Source: Actinomycetes bacterium
GTDB lineage: Bacteria; Actinomycetota; Acidimicrobiia; UBA5794
DNA: 14,480 nucleotides
Assembly: GCA_030598305.1 (NCBI GenBank)
Contig: JAUVQC010000007.1
Location: 1-14,480 of the forward strand
Reading direction: 5' to 3'
In this document: piece by piece, positions 6,315-12,109 of the stretch
Numbering within the stretch: position 1 is the first letter of the stretch
How the letters are laid out: each line of letters starts with the position of its first letter
Translations under genes and position numbers: made by a program
Notes under the pieces: model-generated
The model's database searches: none
Told to the model about the DNA's origin: nothing
Seen by the model: only the letters and a program-made list of their open reading frames with translations

Positions 6315-6320
6315 CAATCA

Positions 6321-7559
6321 GTGAAACGGATACTCATACTCGGAGCGGGAACCGCCGGCACCATGGCGGCCAACAAGCTCCGACCCCGCCTCGACGACAC
6401 CTGGGAAATCACGATCGTCGACCAGGACGAGAATCACTACTACCAGCCGGGATTCCTGTTCATCCCATTCGGGATCTACAACGCCGACGATGTCGTCAAG
6501 CCCAAGATCGACTTCATCCCGCCTGGGGTCAACCATATCGTTGGTGAGATCGACCTCATCGAAGGCGAGAAGAACAACGTCAAGCTCGCTGATGGAACCA
6601 ACCTCGAGTACGACTACCTGCTGATCGCCACGGGCGCGCACGTCCGGCCGGACGAGACGCCAGGACTCAAGAGCGACGAGTACGGCAAGACCGTCCACGA
6701 CTTCTACACACTCGAAGGCGCCAAGAACCTCGCCGAAGCGCTTCGCTTCTGGGAGGGTGGCCGTCTCGTCATCAACATCATCGAGATGCCGATCAAGTGC
6801 CCTGTCGCACCGCTCGAGTTCGCCTTCCTGGCCGATTCTCACTTCTATGAGCGCGGCATGCGCGACGATGTCGACATCGTGTACGTCACTCCCCTCGATG
6901 GCGCGTTCACGAAGCCGGTGGCCGCCAAACACCTCGGGAACATCCTCGAAGAGAAGAACATCAGCCTCGAAACTGACTTCTATCTCGAGAGCGTCGACAC
7001 CGACGCGAAGAAGCTCATCTCCTATGATGAGCGCGAAATCGAGTACGACATGCTCGTATCGATCCCGCTCAACATGGGCGCGGACGCAATCGCCCGCTCA
7101 GGGCTGGGCAACGAGTCGAACTTCGTCCCGGTCGACAATGGGAACTTCCTCTCGAAGGACTTCGACAACATCTTTGCTCTTGGTGACGCTGCTGACCTGC
7201 CCACGTCCAAGGCAGGATCGGTTGCACATTTCGCAATGGAGGTCTTCACCGAGAACTTCCTGCGGTACATCGAGGGGTTGCCGATGCTCGAGGAGTTCGA
7301 TGGGCACGCCAACTGCTTCATCGAGTCCGGACACGGCAAGGGTCTTCTCATCGACTTCAACTACGACACGGAGCCGCTACCTGGTAAATACCCGCTGCCG
7401 GGGATCGGACCGTTCACGTTGTTGAAGGAGACCGAGATGAACCACTGGGGCAAGATGATGTTCAAGTGGGTCTACTGGAACATGCTCATCAAGGGCAAAG
7501 AGATGCCACTCCCCCACGAGATGCTGATGGCAGGCAAGATCAATGATGGTGGATCGTGA
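6321..7559 (+). CDS. Sulfide:quinone oxidoreductase-like FAD flavoprotein
   Basis: This is a 412-aa two-dinucleotide-fold flavoprotein. FAD contacts are ILILGAGTAGTMAANKL (4-20), VDQDENHYYQPGFLFIPFG (33-51, the SQR-type YxxxxLxP region), LLIATGAHVRPDETPG (100-115) and FALGDAADLPTSKAG (285-299). Two Cys occupy the places of the redox pair in SQR: Cys160 in MPIKCPVAPLEF and Cys332 in HANCFIESGHGKGLLIDFNYD. The third Cys of classical SQRs, near residue 128, is absent. The C-terminal NHWGKMMFKWVYWNMLIKGKEMPLP looks like the amphipathic helices that dock SQR on the membrane. The expected role is oxidation of sulfide or a persulfide to sulfane sulfur with electrons passed to quinone. GTG start with AGAAGGAG. 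It is the first full gene of a four-gene operon, and its stop overlaps the next start (GTGA). The family is secure; the exact substrate is inferred. Confidence 0.85.
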   Translation: MKRILILGAGTAGTMAANKLRPRLDDTWEITIVDQDENHYYQPGFLFIPFGIYNADDVVKPKIDFIPPGVNHIVGEIDLIEGEKNNVKLADGTNLEYDYLLIATGAHVRPDETPGLKSDEYGKTVHDFYTLEGAKNLAEALRFWEGGRLVINIIEMPIKCPVAPLEFAFLADSHFYERGMRDDVDIVYVTPLDGAFTKPVAAKHLGNILEEKNISLETDFYLESVDTDAKKLISYDEREIEYDMLVSIPLNMGADAIARSGLGNESNFVPVDNGNFLSKDFDNIFALGDAADLPTSKAGSVAHFAMEVFTENFLRYIEGLPMLEEFDGHANCFIESGHGKGLLIDFNYDTEPLPGKYPLPGIGPFTLLKETEMNHWGKMMFKWVYWNMLIKGKEMPLPHEMLMAGKINDGGS

Positions 7560-8323
7560 CGATCGAAGCGACTGACCGGACGGCCGAGCTCGAGCAGAAG
7601 CTCGACCGGATGTCCAGCCAGCTCGACACGGTTGTTGCCGAGTTGCGCGAGCAGAGGCTCAGGCGCGAACAGTGGCAGGAACTCATCTCCGACCTCGGTC
7701 CCATCTCGAGCGAGGCCATGGGCATCGCAAGTCGCGAGCTCGAGGCCGTCCAGGAATGGGTCGAACCAGCGGACATGCTTCGTCTGCTTCGCAGGATCGT
7801 GCGCAACACGAACAACATCGAAGAGGGCATGGCCAAGTACGAGAGCATGATGGAGCTGATGTCGGACCTCGGTCCTCTCACCAGCGGTGCCTTCACGAAG
7901 CTGCTCGAGACCATGGATGACTACGAGTCGCGCGGCTATTTCGAATTCGTTGGTGCCGGCATGGGGGTTGTCGACAAGATCGTGACGAACTTCTCCAAGG
8001 AGGATGTCGAGTCGCTCGGCGACAACGTCGTTGACATGCTCGGGATCGTCAAGGACCTCACACAGCCAGAGATGCTCGCCGTTGCCGAACGCCTTCTGGA
8101 CGTTGTCCAACGGCAGGCCCAGGCAGCCGATCTCGAGCCAGGCAAGCCGCCAGGCCTCTTCGCACTCGCTGGTAAAATGCGGGATCCGGAGATTCGGATG
8201 GGACTTGCCAGGGCTCTGAACACTTTCAAGGCCGTGTCGGCCTCAGAAACGGACGTCGCACACGACATCGTCGATGCGGCATCATTCGAAGAAACCAACA
8301 GCGACGCTCCTGGAGGTGCGTAA
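7556..8323 (+). CDS. DUF1641-family helical protein of the sulfur operon
   Basis: This 255-aa protein is almost wholly alpha-helical, soluble and without Cys. Residues 8-38 form a heptad-like coiled coil (ELEQKLDRMSSQLDTVVAELREQRLRREQ). Two copies of a similar unit follow: ELISDLGPISSEAMG at 42-56 and ELMSDLGPLTSGAFT at 100-114. GYFEFVGAGMGVVD is at 127-140. The C-terminal signature GLFALAGKMRDPEIRMGLARALNTFKAV (200-227) is the DUF1641 motif. DUF1641 proteins often accompany FAD oxidoreductases or formate dehydrogenase subunits, and their chemistry is unknown. The GTG start overlaps the flavoprotein stop by 4 nt, so the two are translationally coupled and probably made in fixed ratio. I infer a scaffold that holds the flavoprotein and the sulfur carriers together. 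Family membership is fairly sure; the role is not. Confidence 0.78.
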   Translation: MTIEATDRTAELEQKLDRMSSQLDTVVAELREQRLRREQWQELISDLGPISSEAMGIASRELEAVQEWVEPADMLRLLRRIVRNTNNIEEGMAKYESMMELMSDLGPLTSGAFTKLLETMDDYESRGYFEFVGAGMGVVDKIVTNFSKEDVESLGDNVVDMLGIVKDLTQPEMLAVAERLLDVVQRQAQAADLEPGKPPGLFALAGKMRDPEIRMGLARALNTFKAVSASETDVAHDIVDAASFEETNSDAPGGA

Positions 8324-8640
8324 TGCCAGTTACAACGATCGCGGATCGCGAGATCCACGTTGATGATGACGGATTCCTCACGGAGTTCGACGAGTGGGAC
8401 AAGGACCTTGCTGCAGTCCTCGCGACGAATATCGGGCTTGGTGATCTGACCGATGAGCACTGGAAGGTGATCGAGTTCCTTCGCTCCGATGCAAAGGAGC
8501 AGGGCGAGACACCGACGCTGCGGCGGGTCTCCACCATCGGTGGTATCCCCACCAAGAGCCTGTTCCAGCTCTTTCCGAAGAAACCAGCACGCAAGATGTC
8601 GTACGTGGCCGGGCTCCAGAAGCCCAAGGGCTGCATTTAG
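8323..8640 (+). CDS. TusE/DsrC-family sulfur carrier, only the C-terminal Cys present
   Basis: This 105-aa protein has all the DsrC/TusE landmarks: an N-terminal DREIHVDDDGFLTEFDEWDKDLAAVLA, then LTDEHWKVIEFLR, a central TLRRVSTIGG, LFQLFPKKPARKM, and a C-terminal arm ending GLQKPKGCI. The penultimate Cys104 is CysA, the residue that carries persulfide or trisulfide. The second Cys used by true DsrC, 11 residues earlier, is Ser93, so the protein cannot form the CysA-CysB disulfide. It is TusE-like: a persulfide relay, not a substrate of DsrAB/DsrMKJOP. The start is TAATG-coupled to the DUF1641 gene and has an excellent GGAGGTG at 8312-8318. It lies between DUF1641 and DsrE2-like genes, so I infer that it receives sulfur from DsrE2 or the flavoprotein. 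Confidence 0.88.
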   Translation: MPVTTIADREIHVDDDGFLTEFDEWDKDLAAVLATNIGLGDLTDEHWKVIEFLRSDAKEQGETPTLRRVSTIGGIPTKSLFQLFPKKPARKMSYVAGLQKPKGCI

Positions 8641-8651
8641 AAGGAGAACCA

Positions 8652-9158
8652 ATGACCACCGATCAGTCAACGAACATCGTCCCGGATTTCGGGGATGACG
8701 ACGACCGCAAGATTGCGTTCGTGTGCTCCAAAGGATCACTCGACATGGCATATCCGGCGCTCGTGATGGCCTCCGGTGCCCTCGAGCAGGGCGTGGAGAC
8801 ACACATCTTCTTCACCTTCTGGGGCATGGACATGATCAACAAGAAGACGATGGGCAACCTTCACTTTTCACCGGTTGGCAACCCTGCCACCCACATGCCC
8901 GCAGCGCTTGCACCGCTACCGGGGATGCAGGCACTGGCGACCAAGCAGATGAAGGCGAAACTCGAGGAGCTCGAAATTCCCGATGTTCCCTCGTTCCTAC
9001 AGCATCTCTCCGATATGGGCTGCAACATGTGGGCATGCAAGATGTCCGTCGACATGTTCGACCTCGATGAGGACGACATGTATGACGATCTTGACGGGAT
9101 TCTCAACGTCACGGACTTCATCGAGATCATCGATGGCGCCCAGACGATGTTGATCTGA
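8652..9158 (+). CDS. DsrE2-like (DsrE/F/H superfamily) sulfurtransferase
   Basis: This 168-aa protein of the DsrE2/peroxiredoxin-like group has a start strand KIAFVCSKGSLDMAYPALVMASGALEQGVETHIFFTFWGMDMI (20-62), a variable Met/Pro-rich middle, and a C-terminal FLQHLSDMGCNMWACKMSVDMF (115-136). Cys25, Cys124 and Cys129 are at the positions expected for this family, where they bind and pass on sulfane sulfur. An acidic segment (about 137-149) comes before the last strand. AAGGAG at 8641-8646 sets the ATG, 11 nt after the TusE-like stop. As the last gene before a strong terminator it completes the unit. The absence of TusA and rhodanese, which often sit next to DsrE2 in sulfur oxidisers, leaves its partner open; the TusE-like protein upstream is the natural candidate. 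Hydrophobic stretches (HIFFTFWG) look like core strands, not membrane helices. Confidence 0.85.
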   Translation: MTTDQSTNIVPDFGDDDDRKIAFVCSKGSLDMAYPALVMASGALEQGVETHIFFTFWGMDMINKKTMGNLHFSPVGNPATHMPAALAPLPGMQALATKQMKAKLEELEIPDVPSFLQHLSDMGCNMWACKMSVDMFDLDEDDMYDDLDGILNVTDFIEIIDGAQTMLI

Positions 9159-9175
9159 CGAAAGAAATCAGAAGT

Positions 9176-9209
9176 CAGAAAGGCCCGGGGCTTTCCCCGG
9201 GCCTTTCTG
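9176..9209. terminator. Strong bidirectional intrinsic terminator-like hairpin
   Basis: The arms CAGAAAGGCCCGGGG and CCCCGGGCCTTTCTG pair perfectly over 15 bp around a CTTT loop, 17 nt after the DsrE2 stop. The TTT of the right arm gives only a short U-stretch. The facing gene deoD ends at 9227, so the same hairpin can end both transcripts. Confidence 0.85.
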
Positions 9210-9226
9210 TGTTCTGTATTCGTGTT

Positions 9227-9943
9227 CTACGATGCGTCCGAAAGCAGACCTTCGAGGGCAAGGGTGACCATGTCGCCAAAAGTACGCTCGCGCTCGTCCG
9301 ATGTCGTTTCTTCCTGAGAGATCAGGTGGTCGGACACCGTGAGAACCGTAAGGGCCCGAGCTCCTTCTGCAGCGGCAACACCGTACAGTCCGGCGGCCTC
9401 CATCTCGACGGCGAGAACGTTCATCCCCTGCCAGATCTCGAGGGCGTTCGTCACGGGGTTGTAGAAACTGTCGGATGAGTGCACGTTGCCGACATGCACA
9501 TCGAGGCCACTGTCTACAGCAGCACCTGCAGTTGCCGAGAGCAGGCGGTAATCAGCTGTCGCAGCGAAATCCCAACCACCATACCGCTCCCGGTTGACAG
9601 CGGAGTCCGTGCATGCTCCCGATGCGAGGATTATGCCGCGAAGCGGCACGTCCTCGGTAAGCCCACCGCAGGATCCAACCCGCACGAGTCGCTTGACTCC
9701 GTAGAAGCGGATGAGTTCGGTGATATAGATCGACGCAGAAGGGATCCCCATCCCCGTGCCCATAACGGACACCGGCATTCCCTTGTAGGAACCCGTGAAA
9801 CCGAGCATGCCTCGCACGCTCGTTACCTCCGTGGCATCATCGAGGAACGTCTCTGCGATGAACTTGGCTCGCAGCGGGTCACCGGGAAGGAGGATCGCTT
9901 CGGCGATGTCGCCTTCGACAGCAGATATGTGGGGTGTTGGCAT
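9227..9943 (-). CDS. deoD: Purine-nucleoside phosphorylase, DeoD type
   Basis: DeoD splits purine (deoxy)ribonucleosides with phosphate into base and (deoxy)ribose-1-phosphate in the salvage pathway, normally as a hexamer. The 238-aa protein matches the E. coli enzyme nearly end to end: TPHI (His5), LPGDPLRAKFIAETFL with phosphate-binding Arg25, VRGMLGFTGSYKG, MGTGMGIPSASIY, RVGSCGG (Arg88), FYNP, LAVEMEAAGLYG (Glu180, Glu182), and VSDHL with catalytic Asp205 plus Arg218 downstream. All active-site residues are present. Two adjacent ATGs exist (9946 and 9943). The second gives the family-like MxTPHI start and better spacing from GGAG at 9949-9952. The channel gene lies 29 nt upstream of this start on the same strand, so both may share a message; a 6-bp hairpin in the gap covers the ribosome binding site. 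The assignment is firm. Confidence 0.95.
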   Translation of the reverse strand: MPTPHISAVEGDIAEAILLPGDPLRAKFIAETFLDDATEVTSVRGMLGFTGSYKGMPVSVMGTGMGIPSASIYITELIRFYGVKRLVRVGSCGGLTEDVPLRGIILASGACTDSAVNRERYGGWDFAATADYRLLSATAGAAVDSGLDVHVGNVHSSDSFYNPVTNALEIWQGMNVLAVEMEAAGLYGVAAAEGARALTVLTVSDHLISQEETTSDERERTFGDMVTLALEGLLSDAS

Positions 9944-9950
9944 CATGGCT

Positions 9951-9967
9951 CCGGGTCGCGTACCCGG
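9951..9967 (-). promoter_or_regulatory. Hairpin in front of deoD overlapping its ribosome binding site
   Basis: CCGGGT and ACCCGG pair perfectly around a 5-nt loop (CGCGT on the plus strand), between the channel stop and the deoD start. On the minus strand the 3' arm includes the last two bases of the GGAG ribosome binding site (9949-9952). It may reduce deoD translation or attenuate read-through. There is no T-run. Confidence 0.4.
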
Positions 9968-9972
9968 CCACT

Positions 9973-10710
9973 CTACGCCGACGTGACATCCTCGGGATCT
10001 GGAGCGGATCCGCCCCTAGACATCACACTCACGACTCGGGCGACAACCGTGACGAGCAGAACCTGGCCCACGACCGCCTCGACGGTCGTGAGATAGCGAG
10101 GTAGATCCGAGACCGGAACAAGGTCTCCGAAACCGAGGGTCGTGATCGTCACAAGAGAGAAGTACATGTAGCTCGTTGTCGACTCGGCCGCACCGAAGAA
10201 CGGGACGGTGGTGATTCGATCGAGGTACAGGAAGAGGTAGCTGAACGCGAGTGCGATCAGAAGATAGGCCGCCAATGCTCCGAAGAGGGTCTCAGGCGTC
10301 ACACGCTCGTGTCCCAGGATCCTGTGGAGTACGAGGAACGGCGACACCACGGCAATCGTCACCCACCAGATGCTCGGTCTCGTGATGTCATCGGCGGCGA
10401 TATCCAAGCCGAGCTGGCCAAGGACCGTGATAGCGACGACACCGACCAGGACAACTCCGATTCCGATGCCAGCGATTATCCGCCAACGCTTCGTGACTCC
10501 CGAAGCCCTGATCGCGGCGATCAATGTGGCGCCAACGGAGAACATCACGATGATCCAGCCCAGCTCCGACTTCAGGCTATCGGCGGCATCATCGAGGTCG
10601 ATGAGCGCGAGGACGGACACAGAGAAAGCGGTGAGACCGAGCACGAGACCGAAGCGATCGATATGGGATCCCTCATTCTCGAATACTCGCCACTTGTCGC
10701 GACGGTCCAT
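9973..10710 (-). CDS. Six-helix potassium channel-like protein (Ion_trans_2 pore, GFGD filter)
   Basis: This is a 245-aa membrane protein. Helices are at about 20-38, 48-67, 76-98, 114-132, 140-163 and 205-230. The pore loop before the last helix carries TTLGFGDLVP (190-199), a K+ selectivity filter in the GFGD form of TVGYGD. Helix 4 lacks the regular Arg/Lys array of voltage sensors and there is no cytosolic RCK domain, only a ~15-residue C-tail, so gating is unknown. It should conduct K+ passively across the cell membrane. The ATG at 10710 is chosen because AGGAGG lies 5 nt upstream (10716-10721); the GTG at 10734 that opens the frame would leave that site inside the gene. It is divergent from the propeller gene at 10791 and upstream of deoD on the same strand. 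Confidence 0.87.
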   Translation of the reverse strand: MDRRDKWRVFENEGSHIDRFGLVLGLTAFSVSVLALIDLDDAADSLKSELGWIIVMFSVGATLIAAIRASGVTKRWRIIAGIGIGVVLVGVVAITVLGQLGLDIAADDITRPSIWWVTIAVVSPFLVLHRILGHERVTPETLFGALAAYLLIALAFSYLFLYLDRITTVPFFGAAESTTSYMYFSLVTITTLGFGDLVPVSDLPRYLTTVEAVVGQVLLVTVVARVVSVMSRGGSAPDPEDVTSA

Positions 10711-10715
10711 TACTT

Positions 10716-10721
10716 CCTCCT
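10716..10721 (-). promoter_or_regulatory. Consensus Shine-Dalgarno fixing the channel start
   Basis: A perfect AGGAGG on the minus strand lies 5 nt from ATG at 10710. It rejects the longer GTG start (10734). A TACCGT box (10733-10738, minus) could be the -10, leaving a leader of about 16 nt. Confidence 0.75.
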
Positions 10722-10757
10722 CATGAACGCTCACGGTAAAGGCGACGGCGCTGAGAA

Positions 10758-10772
10758 GCGCGCATTGCGCGC
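10758..10772. repeat. GCGCGC-ATT-GCGCGC inverted repeat in a divergent promoter region
   Basis: Two 6-bp GCGCGC arms are separated by ATT, between the channel gene (-) and the 10791 gene (+). The repeat falls in the -35/-10 spacer of the latter. It is a candidate operator; being GC-alternating, it could also be chance in GC-rich DNA. Confidence 0.35.
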
Positions 10773-10778
10773 GGCACC

Positions 10779-10784
10779 TATGGT
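10779..10784 (+). promoter_or_regulatory. Putative -10 box for leaderless transcript of the 10791-11771 gene
   Basis: TATGGT is followed by GTCATC (6 nt) and a GTG start. No Shine-Dalgarno is present, so a leaderless message is the simplest reading. The -35 is poor. Confidence 0.45.
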
Positions 10785-10790
10785 GTCATC

Positions 10791-11771
10791 GTGACGACGT
10801 TTACACCCCAGAGCTGGCAACCGCTTCCCGCGCCACCACTCACCGATGGCCTCGAGAAGAACGATGTACTCGCCACTTGCGAGATCTGGGTGGTGCCAGG
10901 CAACGGTCCCGAGGATGTGATCGTGGAATCGGATGGTTCAGCCATCGCAGGATTGGATGACGGTCGAATCGTACGCATGAACAGGACCGGCACCACCGAG
11001 GAGATCACAAACGTAGGTGGTCGACCGCTCGGCATCGAGTGGTTCGATGACGGTGTGATGATCGTTTGCAACGCCGACCGCGGCCTCCAGCGAGTGACCG
11101 TCACCGGCGAGGTCACGCAACTCGCGCGGAGCTACGAGGGCACGGACTTCGCGTTCACCAACAACTCGACCGTCGCCACCGATGGGACGATCTACTTCTC
11201 GGACACATCAACACGATGGACGATCCACAACTATGTCGCCGACCTCTTGGAAGGCCAGCCAACCGGCAGGGTATTCGCGCTCGCCACGGATGGATCACTC
11301 TCGCTGGTCGTCGACAACCTCCACTTCGCAAACGGGCTTGCGCTCGATGCCAATGAGGGTTCGCTGTTCATCGCCGAGACGGGTACCTATCGCGTACATC
11401 GACATTGGTTGAAAGGGGAGCGAGCCGGCGAGACAGACCTCTTCCTCGACAACCTTGCCGGGTTCCCCGACAATCTCACGTTCGGCGAAGGAACGCTCTG
11501 GGTGTCCATGGCATCGCCGCGACAGGGCATCGTCGATATGATGCTCCCTCGGCCCTGGCTGCGAAAGTTGTCCTTCAAGATGCCAGACGCACTCAAGCCG
11601 AGGCCACTCCGTCACGGGATCGTGCTCGGCTACGACGAGGACGGGCAGCTCCTCCACAACCTTCAGGACTCGTCGGGTACCGTTGCTATCACGACATCAG
11701 CCAGATACAGCGACGGCCGCCTTTTCATCGGGAGCTTGACCGAACCCCACATTGCGGTGTTCGAGCTGTAA
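10791..11771 (+). CDS. Strictosidine synthase-like / SMP-30-gluconolactonase family beta-propeller
   Basis: This is a 326-aa six-bladed propeller protein. Landmarks are GPEDVIVESDG (39-49, metal-ligand Glu41), FTNNSTVATDGTIYFSDTS (122-140), the strictosidine-synthase block GRVFALATDGSLSLVVDNLHFANGLALD (159-186, Asn181), LFIAETGTYRVHRHWLKG (192-209), and GFPDNLTFGEGTLWVSM (224-240, Asp227). Glu, two Asn and Asp together fit the single divalent-metal site of the superfamily, whose members are lactonases or arylesterases. In bacteria this subgroup usually has no known substrate and does not make alkaloids. No signal peptide is seen, so it is probably cytosolic. GTG start, apparently leaderless. 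It ends at a hairpin shared with the convergent GlsB-type gene. Fold and family are sure; the reaction, probably hydrolysis of a lactone or ester, is inferred. Confidence 0.87.
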   Translation: MTTFTPQSWQPLPAPPLTDGLEKNDVLATCEIWVVPGNGPEDVIVESDGSAIAGLDDGRIVRMNRTGTTEEITNVGGRPLGIEWFDDGVMIVCNADRGLQRVTVTGEVTQLARSYEGTDFAFTNNSTVATDGTIYFSDTSTRWTIHNYVADLLEGQPTGRVFALATDGSLSLVVDNLHFANGLALDANEGSLFIAETGTYRVHRHWLKGERAGETDLFLDNLAGFPDNLTFGEGTLWVSMASPRQGIVDMMLPRPWLRKLSFKMPDALKPRPLRHGIVLGYDEDGQLLHNLQDSSGTVAITTSARYSDGRLFIGSLTEPHIAVFEL

Positions 11772-11773
11772 AC

Positions 11774-11792
11774 GGGAACGCTACGCGTTCCC
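11774..11792. terminator. Bidirectional hairpin between convergent genes
   Basis: GGGAACGC and GCGTTCCC pair perfectly over 8 bp around a TAC loop. It lies in the 20-nt gap between the propeller stop (11771) and the stop of the minus-strand gene, sharing its last base with that stop codon. It probably ends both transcripts. Confidence 0.7.
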
Positions 11793-12070
11793 TACCTCTT
11801 GAAGAACCAGCCTGAATAGAAGCCAACACCGATAACGGCCAAACCGAGCTGGATTGCAAGCTTGATCCAGTCGATCCCCTCCGTATCGGAAAGGCCGAGC
11901 CCCTCAGCAATGAGGCCTCCGATCAGCGCGGCGATGAAGCCGACGACGATCGTTGCAAACATGGTCATCTTCTGTCTTCCCGGAAGGATCAGTCTTGCCA
12001 ACCCTCCGATAACCGTACCGATCACCAATGCAAAGATGACCGTCCACATGAACGTCGCTACCCACTCCAC
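11792..12070 (-). CDS. GlsB/YeaQ/YmgE-family small membrane stress protein
   Basis: This 92-aa protein has three membrane helices (about 3-28, 36-57 and 69-90) and the Gly-rich family pattern GTVIGGLARLILPGRQKM ... TIVVGFIAALIGGLIAEGLGL ... GLAVIGVGFYSGWFFKR. The family, also called transglycosylase-associated proteins, is induced by general or envelope stress in many bacteria; its biochemical activity is not established. The start is GTG at 12070, with AAGGGAG about 10 nt upstream, a long but tolerable spacing. It lies 39 nt downstream of msrA on the same strand and is probably co-transcribed with it, which places both in a stress setting. Length and topology are normal for the family. Confidence 0.87.
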   Translation of the reverse strand: MEWVATFMWTVIFALVIGTVIGGLARLILPGRQKMTMFATIVVGFIAALIGGLIAEGLGLSDTEGIDWIKLAIQLGLAVIGVGFYSGWFFKR

Positions 12071-12109
12071 GATCTCGTGCTCCCTTGCAATCGACTCCGT
12101 GGGCGCAGG

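Noticed and set aside
6180..6320. TTG start at 6180 giving 47 extra residues on the sqr-like protein
   Set aside because: The TTG is at the edge of a GGAGGG ribosome binding site for another ORF. The Rossmann strand starts at GTG 6321, which has its own AGAAGGAG.
8821..8900. Possible membrane helices in the DsrE2-like protein
   Set aside because: The hydrophobic segment HIFFTFWG is too short for a helix across the membrane and fits a core strand of the DsrE fold.
10711..10734. GTG start at 10734 for the channel gene
   Set aside because: A perfect AGGAGG with 5-nt spacing marks ATG 10710.
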